Assembly: GCA_934700895.1 (NCBI GenBank)
Contig: CAKUXV010000008.1
Span: 1 to 64,000, forward strand
DNA length: 64,000 nucleotides
Direction of reading: 5' to 3'
Origin: an uncultured Bacilli bacterium
GTDB taxonomy: Bacteria; Bacillota_I; Bacilli_A; RFN20; CAG-826
The notes below the pieces were generated by a model. The model searched no databases and was not told where the DNA came from. It saw only the letters and a list, made by a program, of their open reading frames with translations. The translations under genes and the position numbers were made by a program. Shown one piece after another: positions 52,577 to 62,739 of this stretch (positions are counted from its first letter, which is position 1; every line of letters starts with the position of its first letter).

Positions 52577-54055
52577 TTAGGCTTTGATTTCGCTAGAAGG
52601 CTTCTTTTCGCGAAGGATGGCATTCATGATGATGCCAAGGATCATCGCGACGGAAACCGAAGTGATCGACATGGAGACTTCCCCACTTCCGAAGGAGAAG
52701 ACGAGTCCACCGATGCCGGCGACGAGGATGACGGAAGCCACGAAAATGTTTTTGGTCTTCGACATATCGACTTTTTCGTTGATGAGCATCTTGACGCCGC
52801 TAGAAGCGATGAAGCCGTAGAGGATCAAGCTGACGCCGCCCGTGACGCAGGCAGGGATCGTCTGGGTGAGGGCCATGATTGGGCTAAAGAAGCCAAGGAG
52901 CATGGAGAAGCAGCAGGCGAGGAAGATGACTTTGGTCGAAGCGATTTTGGTGACGCCGATAACCGCGACGTTTTCTCCATAAGTCGTATTGGCCGCGCCG
53001 CAGAGGCAGCCCGAGATGGCGGTGGCCACGCCATCGCCGATTAAGGTGCGGGAAAGACCTGGTTCTTCTAGCAAATCACGTTGAAGCAGTCCCGACATGT
53101 TCTTGTGGTCGCCGATGTGCTCGCAGATGGTAACCAAGGAAACAGGGATGAAGATAAGGGCCGCTTGGCCAACCGCCGAACCCGAGAGGGGGACGACGTT
53201 GCTAGACTGAGCCGATAAGAACAAGAACTTCGGATAATCCAAGAAGGATTGGACGCGGATATTGGAAAAGAGGTTGATGAACGGATCGAAATTGACGACG
53301 CGGCAATATTCCGAACCGCAGCCATAATAGCCAATCGCGGTGAATAAGACGCCGGTTAAATATCCGCTAACCATGCCGAGGACGAAGGGGATGAGAGAGA
53401 TGGTGCCTTTTCCATAATGGGCGCAGACCGCGGTGACGACCATGGCGACAAGTCCCGAAATGATGTTGCACCAGTTATAGGCTCCCGCGGCGGTGCCGGT
53501 GAGGTTGCCAATCGCGCTTCCGGCAAGGGAAAGCCCGATGACCATGATGACCGGTCCGACGACAATAGGAGGAAGAAGCTTGTTGAGCCAAGCAACGCCA
53601 AAGAGCTTGATGAGCAAGGCGACCAGGCAATAAACAGCTCCGACCATCGCCATGCCAACGGGGAGGATCCAAAGGTTCACTTGACCCGCTTCGGCATCGA
53701 CTTTGATGGCTTCGCTCATCGCCGCCATATAGGCAAAGCTCGAAGCGAGGAACATCGGGGATTTGAATTTCGTAACGAAGAGATAGAACATGGTCCCGAT
53801 ACCGGCACTGAAGAGGGTCGGGGCGATCATGACGGAAGCAAGGCTTTGTGTCGTGCCGCCGATGGTGACGTTCACTCCGCCAAAGACGATCATCGGAACG
53901 GTGATACAGGCCACGAACATGGCGAGAACGTGCTGAATGGCAAGAATAATCCACTTCCCTGCTTTCTTGGGGGCTTCATCGACCTCTAGAAGCATGCCAT
54001 TGGGATGAATGGTGCGCGGTTCTTCGACCGCAGCGCTATTTTTGTTTCCAAACAT
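52577..54055 (-). CDS. NCS2 family uracil/xanthine permease
   Basis: The 492-aa protein has twelve or more helices and UraA/XanP motifs: MIVFGGVNVTIGGTT, PIVVGPVIMVIGLSLAGSAIGN, TICEHIGDHKNMSGL and GAANTTYGENVAVIGVTKIAS. These match uracil-xanthine permeases. It is separate in family branch from the permease at 43937. The substrate is uracil or xanthine. Confidence 0.92.
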   Translation of the reverse strand: MFGNKNSAAVEEPRTIHPNGMLLEVDEAPKKAGKWIILAIQHVLAMFVACITVPMIVFGGVNVTIGGTTQSLASVMIAPTLFSAGIGTMFYLFVTKFKSPMFLASSFAYMAAMSEAIKVDAEAGQVNLWILPVGMAMVGAVYCLVALLIKLFGVAWLNKLLPPIVVGPVIMVIGLSLAGSAIGNLTGTAAGAYNWCNIISGLVAMVVTAVCAHYGKGTISLIPFVLGMVSGYLTGVLFTAIGYYGCGSEYCRVVNFDPFINLFSNIRVQSFLDYPKFLFLSAQSSNVVPLSGSAVGQAALIFIPVSLVTICEHIGDHKNMSGLLQRDLLEEPGLSRTLIGDGVATAISGCLCGAANTTYGENVAVIGVTKIASTKVIFLACCFSMLLGFFSPIMALTQTIPACVTGGVSLILYGFIASSGVKMLINEKVDMSKTKNIFVASVILVAGIGGLVFSFGSGEVSMSITSVSVAMILGIIMNAILREKKPSSEIKA

Positions 54056-54314
54056 TGGGGAAACCTTCCTTTCCGAAACAAGGTAAAAAAATAAGGCCTC
54101 TATTTAGGCCTCAAAACGAATACGGATGAAGGAGACAGCGCCCCTATACTGGGCGAGTTGCTTCATTCCGGTTCGCATCATCTTTATCTTGCTCCGGGAC
54201 TTTACTTTAAACCGCGTTCTTCTTTTTTCCAAGAACAAGTTTTTCTTTGTTAGCGCTTTCATGATTTTCGCCCCTTTATTTACAAATTTCTCTAAAGGTG
54301 GAAAAATAGCCCCC

Positions 54315-54668
54315 ATGAATGAAGAAATGAAAACGCATGCTCCCTTAGGAGTCAATGGAACCAAGACCAAAGAAGAAGAGGAGCGCCTCCAATCGCGTTT
54401 AGCCGAAGCCAAAAAACAATTGACTCGTTGGGGCCTTTATTTCCTGGGAACCTTCGGGGGATTCGTGCTGCTATTTGTTTTCCTTTGCCTCTCCGCGACG
54501 CTAGGTTGGCCCATTGGTCTTACCTGCACGTTCTTGATATTGGATTTCTTGACTTTGCTCGGTGCGGTATTCTTGTTCGTGTGGACGTTAGTTAATTACT
54601 ACCCGCCTTTTAAAACGGCGCGTTCCCATTATGAAGAATTCCTCGAAGAGCAAAAGCTCGCCGCTTAA
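54315..54668 (+). CDS. Small membrane protein with coiled coil (117 aa)
   Basis: The protein has an N-terminal charged coiled coil (KTKEEEERLQSRLAEAKKQLTRW) and two transmembrane helices near 48-70 and 74-98. The start at 54315 is chosen over the longer frame from 54126 because AAAGGTGG lies upstream and the longer N-terminus is not conserved-looking. No family is recognised. Confidence 0.65.
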   Translation: MNEEMKTHAPLGVNGTKTKEEEERLQSRLAEAKKQLTRWGLYFLGTFGGFVLLFVFLCLSATLGWPIGLTCTFLILDFLTLLGAVFLFVWTLVNYYPPFKTARSHYEEFLEEQKLAA

Positions 54669-54669
54669 C

Positions 54670-55155
54670 ATGCTTTTTTCTTTGAAAGATTTATCTCAAA
54701 GCCTTGGCTTCCAACCCGAGGACACTTTCAGTTATCTTTCCGCTTGCCTTGAAATTCCTTACCCTGGAAAATACGAAAAAGAACTGAGTTTGGCTTTATC
54801 TTCCCTTAAAAAAGGAAGGGGTGCGGAAATTTCTCCCTCCACCCTTCTATCTATAAGAAATAAGGGGACCCTCGCCTGTTTTAAAGCCACCCAAAGATTG
54901 AACCCCCCGTATTTTGGAATCACTTTTCTTGTCACTACCCCCATTTCTAAAGCAAAAGCCCTTTTGGATTTATTAGAAATCTATCCCGACGATATCGATA
55001 TCGTCCCCGTTTTAAAGAAAGCCATCCAAACTGGAGATCGTCTCGAAGAACTGGACCAAGCCATTCAAGAAACTCATCTATTCGAGCAAATTTCGATGCA
55101 GGGGTTCCACGATCATTTTTGGCTTCTCCCCCTTTATTTCCCTCTTGAAAAATAA
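54670..55155 (+). CDS. Hypothetical protein (about 161 aa)
   Basis: The soluble protein has LSQSLGFQPEDTFSYLSACLE at the start and DIDIVPVLKKAIQTGDRLEELDQAI at the end. No family is recognised. The open frame continues upstream to 54631, overlapping the membrane protein; the start at 54670, directly after that gene's stop, is my choice though no clear ribosome binding site exists. Confidence 0.55.
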   Translation: MLFSLKDLSQSLGFQPEDTFSYLSACLEIPYPGKYEKELSLALSSLKKGRGAEISPSTLLSIRNKGTLACFKATQRLNPPYFGITFLVTTPISKAKALLDLLEIYPDDIDIVPVLKKAIQTGDRLEELDQAIQETHLFEQISMQGFHDHFWLLPLYFPLEK

Positions 55156-55276
55156 AGGGAAAAACACGTCCCCTTTTTTTAATAAAAAGACGGCAAAGTA
55201 GTTGAAAAACCTTAATTATCTACTATAGTACCCTTCGTACTTTTTAGTTCGGATTCGAACGGGGGAGGTTTGGAGA

Positions 55277-57019
55277 ATGAGTTTGTTGCGATTATATAAA
55301 CGCTTCCGTTGGTGGGATTGGATCTTCCTGGTTGTGATTTGCGGCCTCACCGTTTTGCAAGTGTGGTGCACGATGCTCAACGTCGATTACATGAGGGATT
55401 TAATCGCCGCCATCCAGTTCAATCAGCAAAACGAAGCCCTTTATAATGGGGGGATGATTATCGCGATGGCCGCGGGAACTTTTGCCTGCCAAGTCATCAT
55501 TGCTTTATTAGCCTCAGAAATGACGGCTTCTTTGGCTACCCGCCTCCGCGATGAAGTCTACCAGAAGGTCAATGATTTTAGCGTTGGCGACATCGGCAAA
55601 TTCTCCACCGCCTCCTTAATTACTCGCACCTCCAACGACATCGAAAACGTCCAGATGTCGACGCTTATGATGTTCCGCATGATTTTCTCTGCCCCGGTCA
55701 CGGCCGTATGGGCGATTTGCAAATTCGCTACGGATGCAAGCAAAGAATTAACCTGGGTCGTCATCATCGCGGTCTTCGTGATCGTCGCCGTTTTGGTGAC
55801 CGTCATGATCTTCGTCCTCCCCAAATTCAAAGTGGCTCAGAAATTCATCGACCGCTTGAACCAAGTGACCCGCGAGGGGATTTCCGGGGTGCGCGTGGTC
55901 CGTGCGTATAACGCGGAAGACTACCAAAACGCTAAATTCAAGAAGGCCAATGACGACTTGACCAAGGTCAATTTGTTCACGGGCCGCATGTTACAACTAT
56001 TTAACCCCGTCATGACGATTGTTTTGGATGGGGCATCTTTAGGGATCTATGCTATCGGCGCTTCCTTAATGAAGAAAGGGACAACCGATTATTCGGTCAT
56101 CGTTTCTTTCTCCAACCTCGCCGTGCAGGTCATCATGGCGTTCATGATGCTTTTGTTCCTCTTCATCATGCTCCCCCGCGCCATGGTTTCCGCCAAGCGC
56201 ATTGATGAAGTCCTCCGCACGAAATCAAGCATTGTGGATCCTTCTCATCCCGTTAGCCCCGCGGAAAACATCCACGGCGAATTAACCTTCCGCGATGTCG
56301 GGTTTGCTTATCCCGACGCCGAGGAAGAAGTGGTCTCGGGAATCGATTTTAAAATCCATCAAGGGCAGACCTTGGCCTTTATCGGGGCGACGGGATCTGG
56401 CAAATCCACGATCATCAATTTGATCCCCCGTTTATTTGATTGCTCGAGCGGGGAAGTTTTGGTCGATGGAATCAACGTCAAAGACATGGCCCAAAAAGAC
56501 CTCCGTTCCCGAATTGGCTTCGTCCCCCAACGCGGCAATTTGTTCCGCGGCACGGTCAAAGACAACATCGGCTTTGGCCAAGAAAAATTAGACGAAGCTT
56601 CCATTGAAAAAGCAGCCAGCTGCGCCTGCGCCGACGAATTCATCCAAAAGATGGAAGGGGGGTATGATGCTCCGATTGCTTCCGGAGGCACAAACGTCTC
56701 CGGCGGCCAACGTCAACGCCTTTGCATCGCTAGAGCCGCCGCCATCGAGCCGGAAATCTTTGTTTTCGACGATAGTTTCTCGGCTCTCGACTTCAAAACC
56801 GACCGCACGGTAAGAGAGAACCTCAAGAAGATGTACCCCGATGCGACCAAAGTCATCGTCGCCCAACGCGTTGGTACGATTATGGACGCGGATTTGATTC
56901 TTGTTCTCGATGCGGGCAAAGTCGTGGGAAAGGGCACCCACCGCGAATTGCTGGAAAATTGCCCCACCTATCGCGATATCGCCTTATCGCAACTTAGCAA
57001 GGAGGAACTCGGTTTATGA
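55277..57019 (+). CDS. ABC exporter half-transporter 1 (degenerate-site subunit)
   Basis: The 580-aa protein has six N-terminal helices and a nucleotide-binding domain with Walker A GATGSGKST, signature VSGGQRQRL and Walker B FVFDDSFSALD. The expected catalytic Glu after Walker B is Asp (FDDS), as in the degenerate subunit of heterodimeric exporters. The stop overlaps the start of the second subunit by four bases. Confidence 0.92.
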   Translation: MSLLRLYKRFRWWDWIFLVVICGLTVLQVWCTMLNVDYMRDLIAAIQFNQQNEALYNGGMIIAMAAGTFACQVIIALLASEMTASLATRLRDEVYQKVNDFSVGDIGKFSTASLITRTSNDIENVQMSTLMMFRMIFSAPVTAVWAICKFATDASKELTWVVIIAVFVIVAVLVTVMIFVLPKFKVAQKFIDRLNQVTREGISGVRVVRAYNAEDYQNAKFKKANDDLTKVNLFTGRMLQLFNPVMTIVLDGASLGIYAIGASLMKKGTTDYSVIVSFSNLAVQVIMAFMMLLFLFIMLPRAMVSAKRIDEVLRTKSSIVDPSHPVSPAENIHGELTFRDVGFAYPDAEEEVVSGIDFKIHQGQTLAFIGATGSGKSTIINLIPRLFDCSSGEVLVDGINVKDMAQKDLRSRIGFVPQRGNLFRGTVKDNIGFGQEKLDEASIEKAASCACADEFIQKMEGGYDAPIASGGTNVSGGQRQRLCIARAAAIEPEIFVFDDSFSALDFKTDRTVRENLKKMYPDATKVIVAQRVGTIMDADLILVLDAGKVVGKGTHRELLENCPTYRDIALSQLSKEELGL

Positions 57020-58845
57020 GCGCACGCAGCATGCATCGGCCCCAAACCCGTGAAAAAATCGACCCGGCGTCCTTGAAACGCTTGGCCAAAGACACCAAGA
57101 GGTATTGGCCGTTATTTATCATTGCCGCTATCTGCTTATTGGTGGCCACCGTCTTTGAGGTCTTAAGCCCCAATAAATTAGGGGAATTCTCCAATTATTT
57201 GATGAAATTGGCCTTAACCCCAAACTTCATCGACATGGACAAAGTCTTGGGCTATGTCTGGATCCTTGGCATTTATTACTGCGTCTTCGCCCTGCTTACC
57301 TATATTTCTGGTTTCTTGATTGCAACGGGGGTTCAGCATTATGGCAATGCCCTCCGTCAAGAGATTGAACGGAAGATTAATACGATCCCCCTTTCTTATT
57401 TTGACTCCCACCAAACCGGCGACATCATGTCGCGCGTGACCAATGACGTGGATTCGGTCACCCAAAACCTGGATTCGGCTTTGTCTTCGATCTTTAGTTC
57501 CCTTTTCTTGCTAGTCGGCTCGGTCATCGCCATGTTCACGACGAGCTGGATCATGTCGTTAATCACGATTTGCTCGATTCCGTTGCTTATTTTATTCATG
57601 GTCTTTGAAATGAAACTTGCCCAGCCGGCTTTCTACGCCAGAGCCAACAAAATCGGCGACGTCAACGGCATCGTCGAAGAAGATTACGGCGGACAAAATG
57701 TCATTAAGCTCTTCAACGCGGAAGGACGCAGAAAAGCGATCTTTGACAAGGAGAACCGAACCCTGGGCTTCATCATGTTCAAGGCCCAGGATATGGGCGG
57801 ACTCATGATGCCGACGACTTCTCTTATTTCCAACCTCACCTATGCCGCGGTATTGCTGCTTGGCGGATATTTTGCGATCAACGGCAAATTCGGCATCGAT
57901 ATGGCCGTGATCACCGCCTTCTTGGTCTACATCCGTCTATTCCAGCAACCCTTCACTTCCATTGGTCAGGCCCTGAACAGCCTTCAAACGATTGGGGCGG
58001 CCTTCGGACGCGTGGCTCGCTTCATTGGAGAACAAGAACTCGAAGATGAAACCGGCAAGCCCCGTTACCTTTATGACCCCAAGACTGGCTTAAATAAGAT
58101 TCAAGGAGAAGTGGTCTTCGACCATGTTCGCTTCTCTTATGATTCTAGTCGCGAGATCATCCACGATTTCTCAGCCAAAGTGACTCCGGGGATGAAAGTC
58201 GCAATCGTTGGGCCTACAGGCGCTGGCAAAACCACGATGGTCAATTTATTGGAACGCTTCTACGAAATCCAAGGCGGGCATATCTATATCGATGGAGTCG
58301 ATACCAAAAAGATGTCCCGTGAAGAAATTCACGATATCTTCGGCATGGTTCTCCAAGACACCTGGGTTTTTGGAGGCACGTATCGCGAAAACCTCGTCTA
58401 TAACACGCCTAATGTGAGTGACGAAGAATGCTTTGCAGCGATTAAAGACGCCCACTTGGTCCATTTCACCCGTTCTTTGCCCCATAAGCTCGACACGGAA
58501 TTTGGAGAAAATAGCCAAGTCTCCGCTGGACAAAAACAGCTCATCACCATTGCTCGCGCGATGGTAAGAAAAGCCCCGTTATTGATTCTTGATGAAGCGA
58601 CTTCTAACGTTGATACGAGAACGGAAGAAAAGATTCAAGAAGCGATGGACCGCTTAACTAGCGGAAGAACAAGCTTTGTCATCGCCCACCGCCTCTCCAC
58701 GATTAAAAACGCGGACTTAATCCTCGTGATGAAAGATGGCAACATCGTCGAGCAGGGAACCCATGAATCCCTTTTGAAGCAAAATGGATTCTACGCGGGA
58801 CTCTATAATTCCCAGTTTGCCCTTGAAGGGGAAAGCTTCGAATAA
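57016..58845 (+). CDS. ABC exporter half-transporter 2
   Basis: The 609-aa protein has six helices and a nucleotide-binding domain with Walker A GPTGAGKTT, signature VSAGQKQLI (not LSGGQ) and Walker B LLILDEATSNVD with a normal Glu. The combination of a normal Walker B here and a degenerate one in the partner shows a heterodimer with one active site. Likely substrates are drugs or lipids. Confidence 0.92.
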   Translation: MSARSMHRPQTREKIDPASLKRLAKDTKRYWPLFIIAAICLLVATVFEVLSPNKLGEFSNYLMKLALTPNFIDMDKVLGYVWILGIYYCVFALLTYISGFLIATGVQHYGNALRQEIERKINTIPLSYFDSHQTGDIMSRVTNDVDSVTQNLDSALSSIFSSLFLLVGSVIAMFTTSWIMSLITICSIPLLILFMVFEMKLAQPAFYARANKIGDVNGIVEEDYGGQNVIKLFNAEGRRKAIFDKENRTLGFIMFKAQDMGGLMMPTTSLISNLTYAAVLLLGGYFAINGKFGIDMAVITAFLVYIRLFQQPFTSIGQALNSLQTIGAAFGRVARFIGEQELEDETGKPRYLYDPKTGLNKIQGEVVFDHVRFSYDSSREIIHDFSAKVTPGMKVAIVGPTGAGKTTMVNLLERFYEIQGGHIYIDGVDTKKMSREEIHDIFGMVLQDTWVFGGTYRENLVYNTPNVSDEECFAAIKDAHLVHFTRSLPHKLDTEFGENSQVSAGQKQLITIARAMVRKAPLLILDEATSNVDTRTEEKIQEAMDRLTSGRTSFVIAHRLSTIKNADLILVMKDGNIVEQGTHESLLKQNGFYAGLYNSQFALEGESFE

Positions 58846-58848
58846 GCC

Positions 58849-58896
58849 AAAGCGTAGCCTTAAACCGTTATTTCGGTCCAAGGGCTACGCTTTTTT
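58849..58896 (+). terminator. Terminator after the ABC exporter genes
   Basis: AGCGTAGCC and GGCTACGCT form a perfect 9-bp stem followed by TTTTTT. Confidence 0.88.
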
Positions 58897-58904
58897 GCTT
58901 GTCA

Positions 58905-59959
58905 TTATTTTTCCGTTTTGAGGTAATAGGTGCTTCGCCCCGCCTCGTGTTTGGTCAGCAAGCCCCTAGCTACTAAGGCTTGCAAGGCTTTTTCAATGCT
59001 GCTAGAAGAAAGGGAAGGGCAAACTTCTTCTAGGTCTTTTTTTCGGATTTTGCCCATTTTATCGTTAATAACAGCAAGAACCATATCTATAGCGGTTTTC
59101 TTTCCCAAAACGAGGTCCCGTCTTTTTTCAAAGTCCATATAGGCCATATTAAGGATGGATAGACTAAATTGGATGAAGGGGGAGGGATCCTCTTTTCCTT
59201 CATGCCATCCTTCTTGGCTTTCTTGCAGGGCATCGTAATAAAGGTCTTTGATTGAGTTAATTTTCGCCTCAAGAGAAATATATCTCCCCACGAAATAACC
59301 GCTTCGATATAAAAGCAAAGTCGTCAGAAGCCGGCTCATTCTTCCATTGCCATCTAGAAAAGGGTGAATGCAGAGGAAATCGTGAATGAAAACGGGAATA
59401 AGGAGAAGTGGGTCTACTTTGCCATCGGCGAGGGCTTGGTTATAGGCTTCGCATAGATTTTCCATCGCCAAGGGGGTTTCGTAAGGTGCCAGGGGTTTAA
59501 AAATGATAAAGGATTCCCCCGAACCCTTTGTTCCTTGAATGAAATTTTCCGCGGTTTTGAATTTTCCTGCATGGCTTGCATTCCGCACATGAGCAAAAAG
59601 GATGCGATGAAGCTGGAGGATGTAATTGACTTTTAAAGGGATGACATCAAAGCTTTCGTGTATGAGGTTCAAGGCATCCCGATATCCGGCAATTTCTTCT
59701 TCGTCCCGATTTTTCGGAGTTGTTTTTTCTTTGACTAGTTGCCCGATTCGCGTGGAACTCGTGCGAATGCCTTCGATTGCATTGCTGGATTCGACGCTTT
59801 GGACTTTCGCAATTTCCACCAAACGTTGGAGTTCTTCGGGCTCTTGAGAAAGATATTGCTCCTGTCGGCCCTTCGCTTCGTGGATGCTCGTTAAAAGGTT
59901 GATGATCCTAACGTTATAGGAGGTATTTGCCAGTTTCGAATAATCAAACTTTCTCATCA
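58905..59959 (-). CDS. Fic family protein (about 351 aa)
   Basis: The protein has an N-terminal inhibitory segment ESSNAIEGIRTSS, then an HPFLDGNGRMSRLLTT catalytic loop (canonical HPFxDGNGR), and a C-terminal helix-turn-helix (KKDLEEVCPSLSSSSIEKALQALVARGLLTK). It belongs to the Fic/DUF4172-like group that moves AMP. The start at 59959 has AGAGG upstream; the open frame goes to 60011 but covers the operator-like repeat. Confidence 0.9.
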
Positions 59960-59967
59960 TGGAACCT

Positions 59968-60004
59968 CTTTTCCCGTAAATCGTACCATATTTTACGGGA
60001 AAAG
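59968..60004. promoter_or_regulatory. Inverted repeat upstream of the second Fic gene
   Basis: TTTTCCCGTAAA and TTTACGGGAAAA are perfect 12-base arms around a spacer of about 11 bases, directly upstream of the Fic start. The winged helix in the Fic protein could bind it. Confidence 0.7.
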
Positions 60005-60140
60005 GAACCATTTAAGGGATTTGACCTCGTGAACTTGAATTAATAATTCAAAGGAAAATAAGCCCCAAAAAATATCTTGTCAGGATTTCTTCTATCCTTA
60101 AAAATACAAATGCCAAATTCACAAAAGAAGGGGGACGGGG

Positions 60141-60695
60141 ATGTTTAAATTCCTAAAATTCATGGGGACGTTAGTCATCATCGCTGGGCTAGGAGTCGGA
60201 GGATATTTCCTTTATGACCGCGTCTTAAAAGACAAAATCTCCGAATGGAAAGGAGAAGAATTCCAACTCCTCTATTCCTACGAAACGTTGACGGGACTTG
60301 ATTCCGATAAAACGCCCTATGGTTTGGTTAAAGGCTATCAAGGGGTGGCGCCGGAAGAAATCGTCGTAGACAGTACTTTTGAAGATAATGGAACCACGCG
60401 CGATGTCGTTGCGGTCAAAACCAATGCTTTTAAAAACGCGAGGAAAACCAAAAAAGTCGAATTTCCTGCCTTGATTTATATCCTTGGGTACGACATCTTT
60501 AAAGGTTGCGATAACCTGGAAACTGTGATTTTAAAAACCCCGAAAGAGATGGCCATCCACCTTGGATTCGGCGGATGTTTTGGTAGCGTCGATTGGAATA
60601 AGACCACCTTCTATGTCACCTGTGAGGAAATCAAAGAATCGATGGTTGGTGCCTATGCGGATGCGAGCGTTGTCGTCGATGCGTCTTTAGCCTAG
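60141..60695 (+). CDS. Membrane-anchored hypothetical protein (184 aa)
   Basis: The protein has one N-terminal transmembrane helix (LKFMGTLVIIAGLGVGGYFLYDRVL) and a beta/leucine-rich-repeat-like body: TRDVVAVKTNAFKNARKTKKVEFPALIYILGYDIFKGCDNLETVILKTP resembles LRR_5 (BspA-type) repeats. A GGGGGAC site lies upstream. Confidence 0.72.
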   Translation: MFKFLKFMGTLVIIAGLGVGGYFLYDRVLKDKISEWKGEEFQLLYSYETLTGLDSDKTPYGLVKGYQGVAPEEIVVDSTFEDNGTTRDVVAVKTNAFKNARKTKKVEFPALIYILGYDIFKGCDNLETVILKTPKEMAIHLGFGGCFGSVDWNKTTFYVTCEEIKESMVGAYADASVVVDASLA

Positions 60696-60742
60696 ACTCC
60701 ATCCATTTTTGCAAAGACACTTAAAGTGTCTAAATCCATTCC

Positions 60743-61657
60743 ATGGATTCGAACAAAAGAAAATACGCCTCCTTACCGATGGATCTAGAAGATTTCGATG
60801 ATTTTGCTTCGATCCGGAATAAGGGGCGTTTTTATTGCCAAGCGTCATGGATGGCTTGGATGCTGTTTTAGACCTTTTGGACCGTTATTCCCTCCGCGCG
60901 ACCTTTTTTACTCCTTTCTTCTCGTCTTGACCAAGACGAAGAACGGATTCGAAAATTGCTAGAAAGGGGCATGAAATCGCTTTGCATGGCAAAGACCACC
61001 TTTCCTGCAAGGACAAAAGCGAAGAAGAAGCGATTCGCGATATGCTGGAAGCCAATAAAGCCATCGAAGAGAAATTCTCCCTTCCCATTATCGGCAACCA
61101 CTTCCCAGGATGGAGGCTGTCTTCAAACGCGGCCCACGTATTGAAAGAAGCGGGCTTACGTTATGGTGCGGCCTTCACCCCGACGAGTCCCCATTTCCCT
61201 CCTAGCGGGACCAAGAAAATCCCCGAAGGCTTTCATTTGAATTCTTGGGACGTCTATTCTTCTTGCCATCAAACCGAATTTCCGATGCCGGCAGGAAAAG
61301 CACTAGGCTTCCATCAAGCGATGCTAGGAGGAGGGCCATTGCTCCGCTTTCCTACGCCCAAGCAACTTGTTGAATTTTTAAAACGGGCGTTAAATCAAAC
61401 TCACCCTTTGGTTTTCTATTGCCACCCCTTTGAATTTTTCGATCAAAATCCCGTTAAACACGAAACTCTCGCCCTTTGAACGTTATTATTTAACAACGGG
61501 AAGGAAGCGGTATATCCAACGCGTGGAAGAATTGATCCAAACCCTTTTGGACTCGGATTACCCCATCATGCCCTTAAAAGAAATCGTGGAAGCGCATTCA
61601 AACGTCAAGTGGTCGTTAGGCGCGTATACTCGTGGCCGTTATGGATATTATCGTTGA
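60743..61657 (+). pseudogene. Polysaccharide deacetylase-like gene, multiply frameshifted
   Basis: It starts LPMDLEDFDDFAS, then breaks near 60830. Later frames give VMDGLDAVLDLLDRYSLRATFFTPFF, EERIRKLLERG, a break at GGGGCATGAAATC where one more base yields HEIALHGKDHLS, and IGNHFPGWRLSSNAAHVLKEAGLRYGAA to the end with another break near 61475. The fold is a NodB-type deacetylase (metal-binding HxxxH-like pattern). Confidence 0.8.
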
Positions 61658-62699
61658 TATTTTTACGGACCAAAACTTCCTAGGGGCGATTTTAGCCTCG
61701 ATCGCCTTTTTGCTCCTGGGATTTATTTTCCGCCGCATTGGCTTATTTAAAGATGGGGCAAAAGAAGTCTTAAACGTCTTAGTCATGAAGGTGGCGATCC
61801 CTTGCATGGCTTTCTGCGCCTTTATGAGCGATTTTAATCCTTCTAGCCTCGCTTCGAATGCCTTATTGCTCGTCTTATCCCTTGTCCTCTATGTCGTCTT
61901 CATCGTATTCAGCCTTTTGTTCTTTCTCAAAAAAGACGCGGATAAGCGGGTCCTTTATGCGATTTTAGCCTCGGTTGGCCAGTTGACTTTCTTCGCCATT
62001 CCCGTTTTAAAAGCCGTCTATGCGGGGGAGCATTTAGGAGAAGTGATGATTCCCGCCTCCTTGATGACTTTGTCGTTCCGGCTTGTTGTTTATATCTTTT
62101 GCTTCCTTTGCATCTCAGGGACCAAACTCCAAAAAGGGAACGTGGGCCCTGTATTAAAATCGATCTTCGTGAACCCCATCATGATCGCGATGGGGGCGGG
62201 ATTACTTGTGTGGTTACTCCAAAACGTCGTCTGGCAAGTGGATGTGGGAGGGGTCTCCTATGGATTTTTGCGCATCGATAAGACGTTGCCTGCTCTATAT
62301 CACGTCTTTGCCTTTGGCGATGCTTTGGCCACCCCGTTATGCATGGTTTTAATCGGAGTGAGCTTAGGAGATGCGGATTTCCTCTCCGCCTTAAAGAACA
62401 AGACGTCGTGGCTTATTGCCGTGTTACGCATGTTTGCTTTGCCTTTATTGACCTTTGGCATTTGCTGCCTCATCCAAGCACTAGGCTGGATTCCTTTTAA
62501 CGAATATAGCCTTGCCGCGATTGTCATTGGCATGGATGCGCCCACCAGCGCGGTCGTGGTAGCTTATTGCAACGACTATAACCGCGAAGCTTATATTGCC
62601 AGCGACTCCATCCTCCTATCGACTTTATTAAGCGTGGTTTCCATCCCCTTATTCTTCGTTTTGATTAAATTCGCGGTCACCTGGCCCTTATTCGCCTAA
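61641..62699 (+). CDS. AEC (auxin efflux carrier) family transporter
   Basis: The 352-aa protein has ten predicted helices with the AEC layout: FLLLGFIFRRIGLFKDGAKEVLNVLVMKVAIPCMAFCAFM, then a second half with ALATPLCMVLIGVSL and DAPTSAVVVAYCNDYN. It exports or imports small organic acids. It overlaps the end of the broken deacetylase. The start may be GTG 61632 or ATG 61641. Confidence 0.85.
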   Translation: MDIIVDIFTDQNFLGAILASIAFLLLGFIFRRIGLFKDGAKEVLNVLVMKVAIPCMAFCAFMSDFNPSSLASNALLLVLSLVLYVVFIVFSLLFFLKKDADKRVLYAILASVGQLTFFAIPVLKAVYAGEHLGEVMIPASLMTLSFRLVVYIFCFLCISGTKLQKGNVGPVLKSIFVNPIMIAMGAGLLVWLLQNVVWQVDVGGVSYGFLRIDKTLPALYHVFAFGDALATPLCMVLIGVSLGDADFLSALKNKTSWLIAVLRMFALPLLTFGICCLIQALGWIPFNEYSLAAIVIGMDAPTSAVVVAYCNDYNREAYIASDSILLSTLLSVVSIPLFFVLIKFAVTWPLFA

Positions 62700-62739
62700 A
62701 TAAACCCCCGAAAAGGAGGGAATGGAAGCAAAAGAAGAA

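Noticed and set aside
54126..54314. N-terminal extension of the small membrane protein
   Set aside because: It has no ribosome binding site and reads through a likely leader; the ATG at 54315 has AAAGGTGG.
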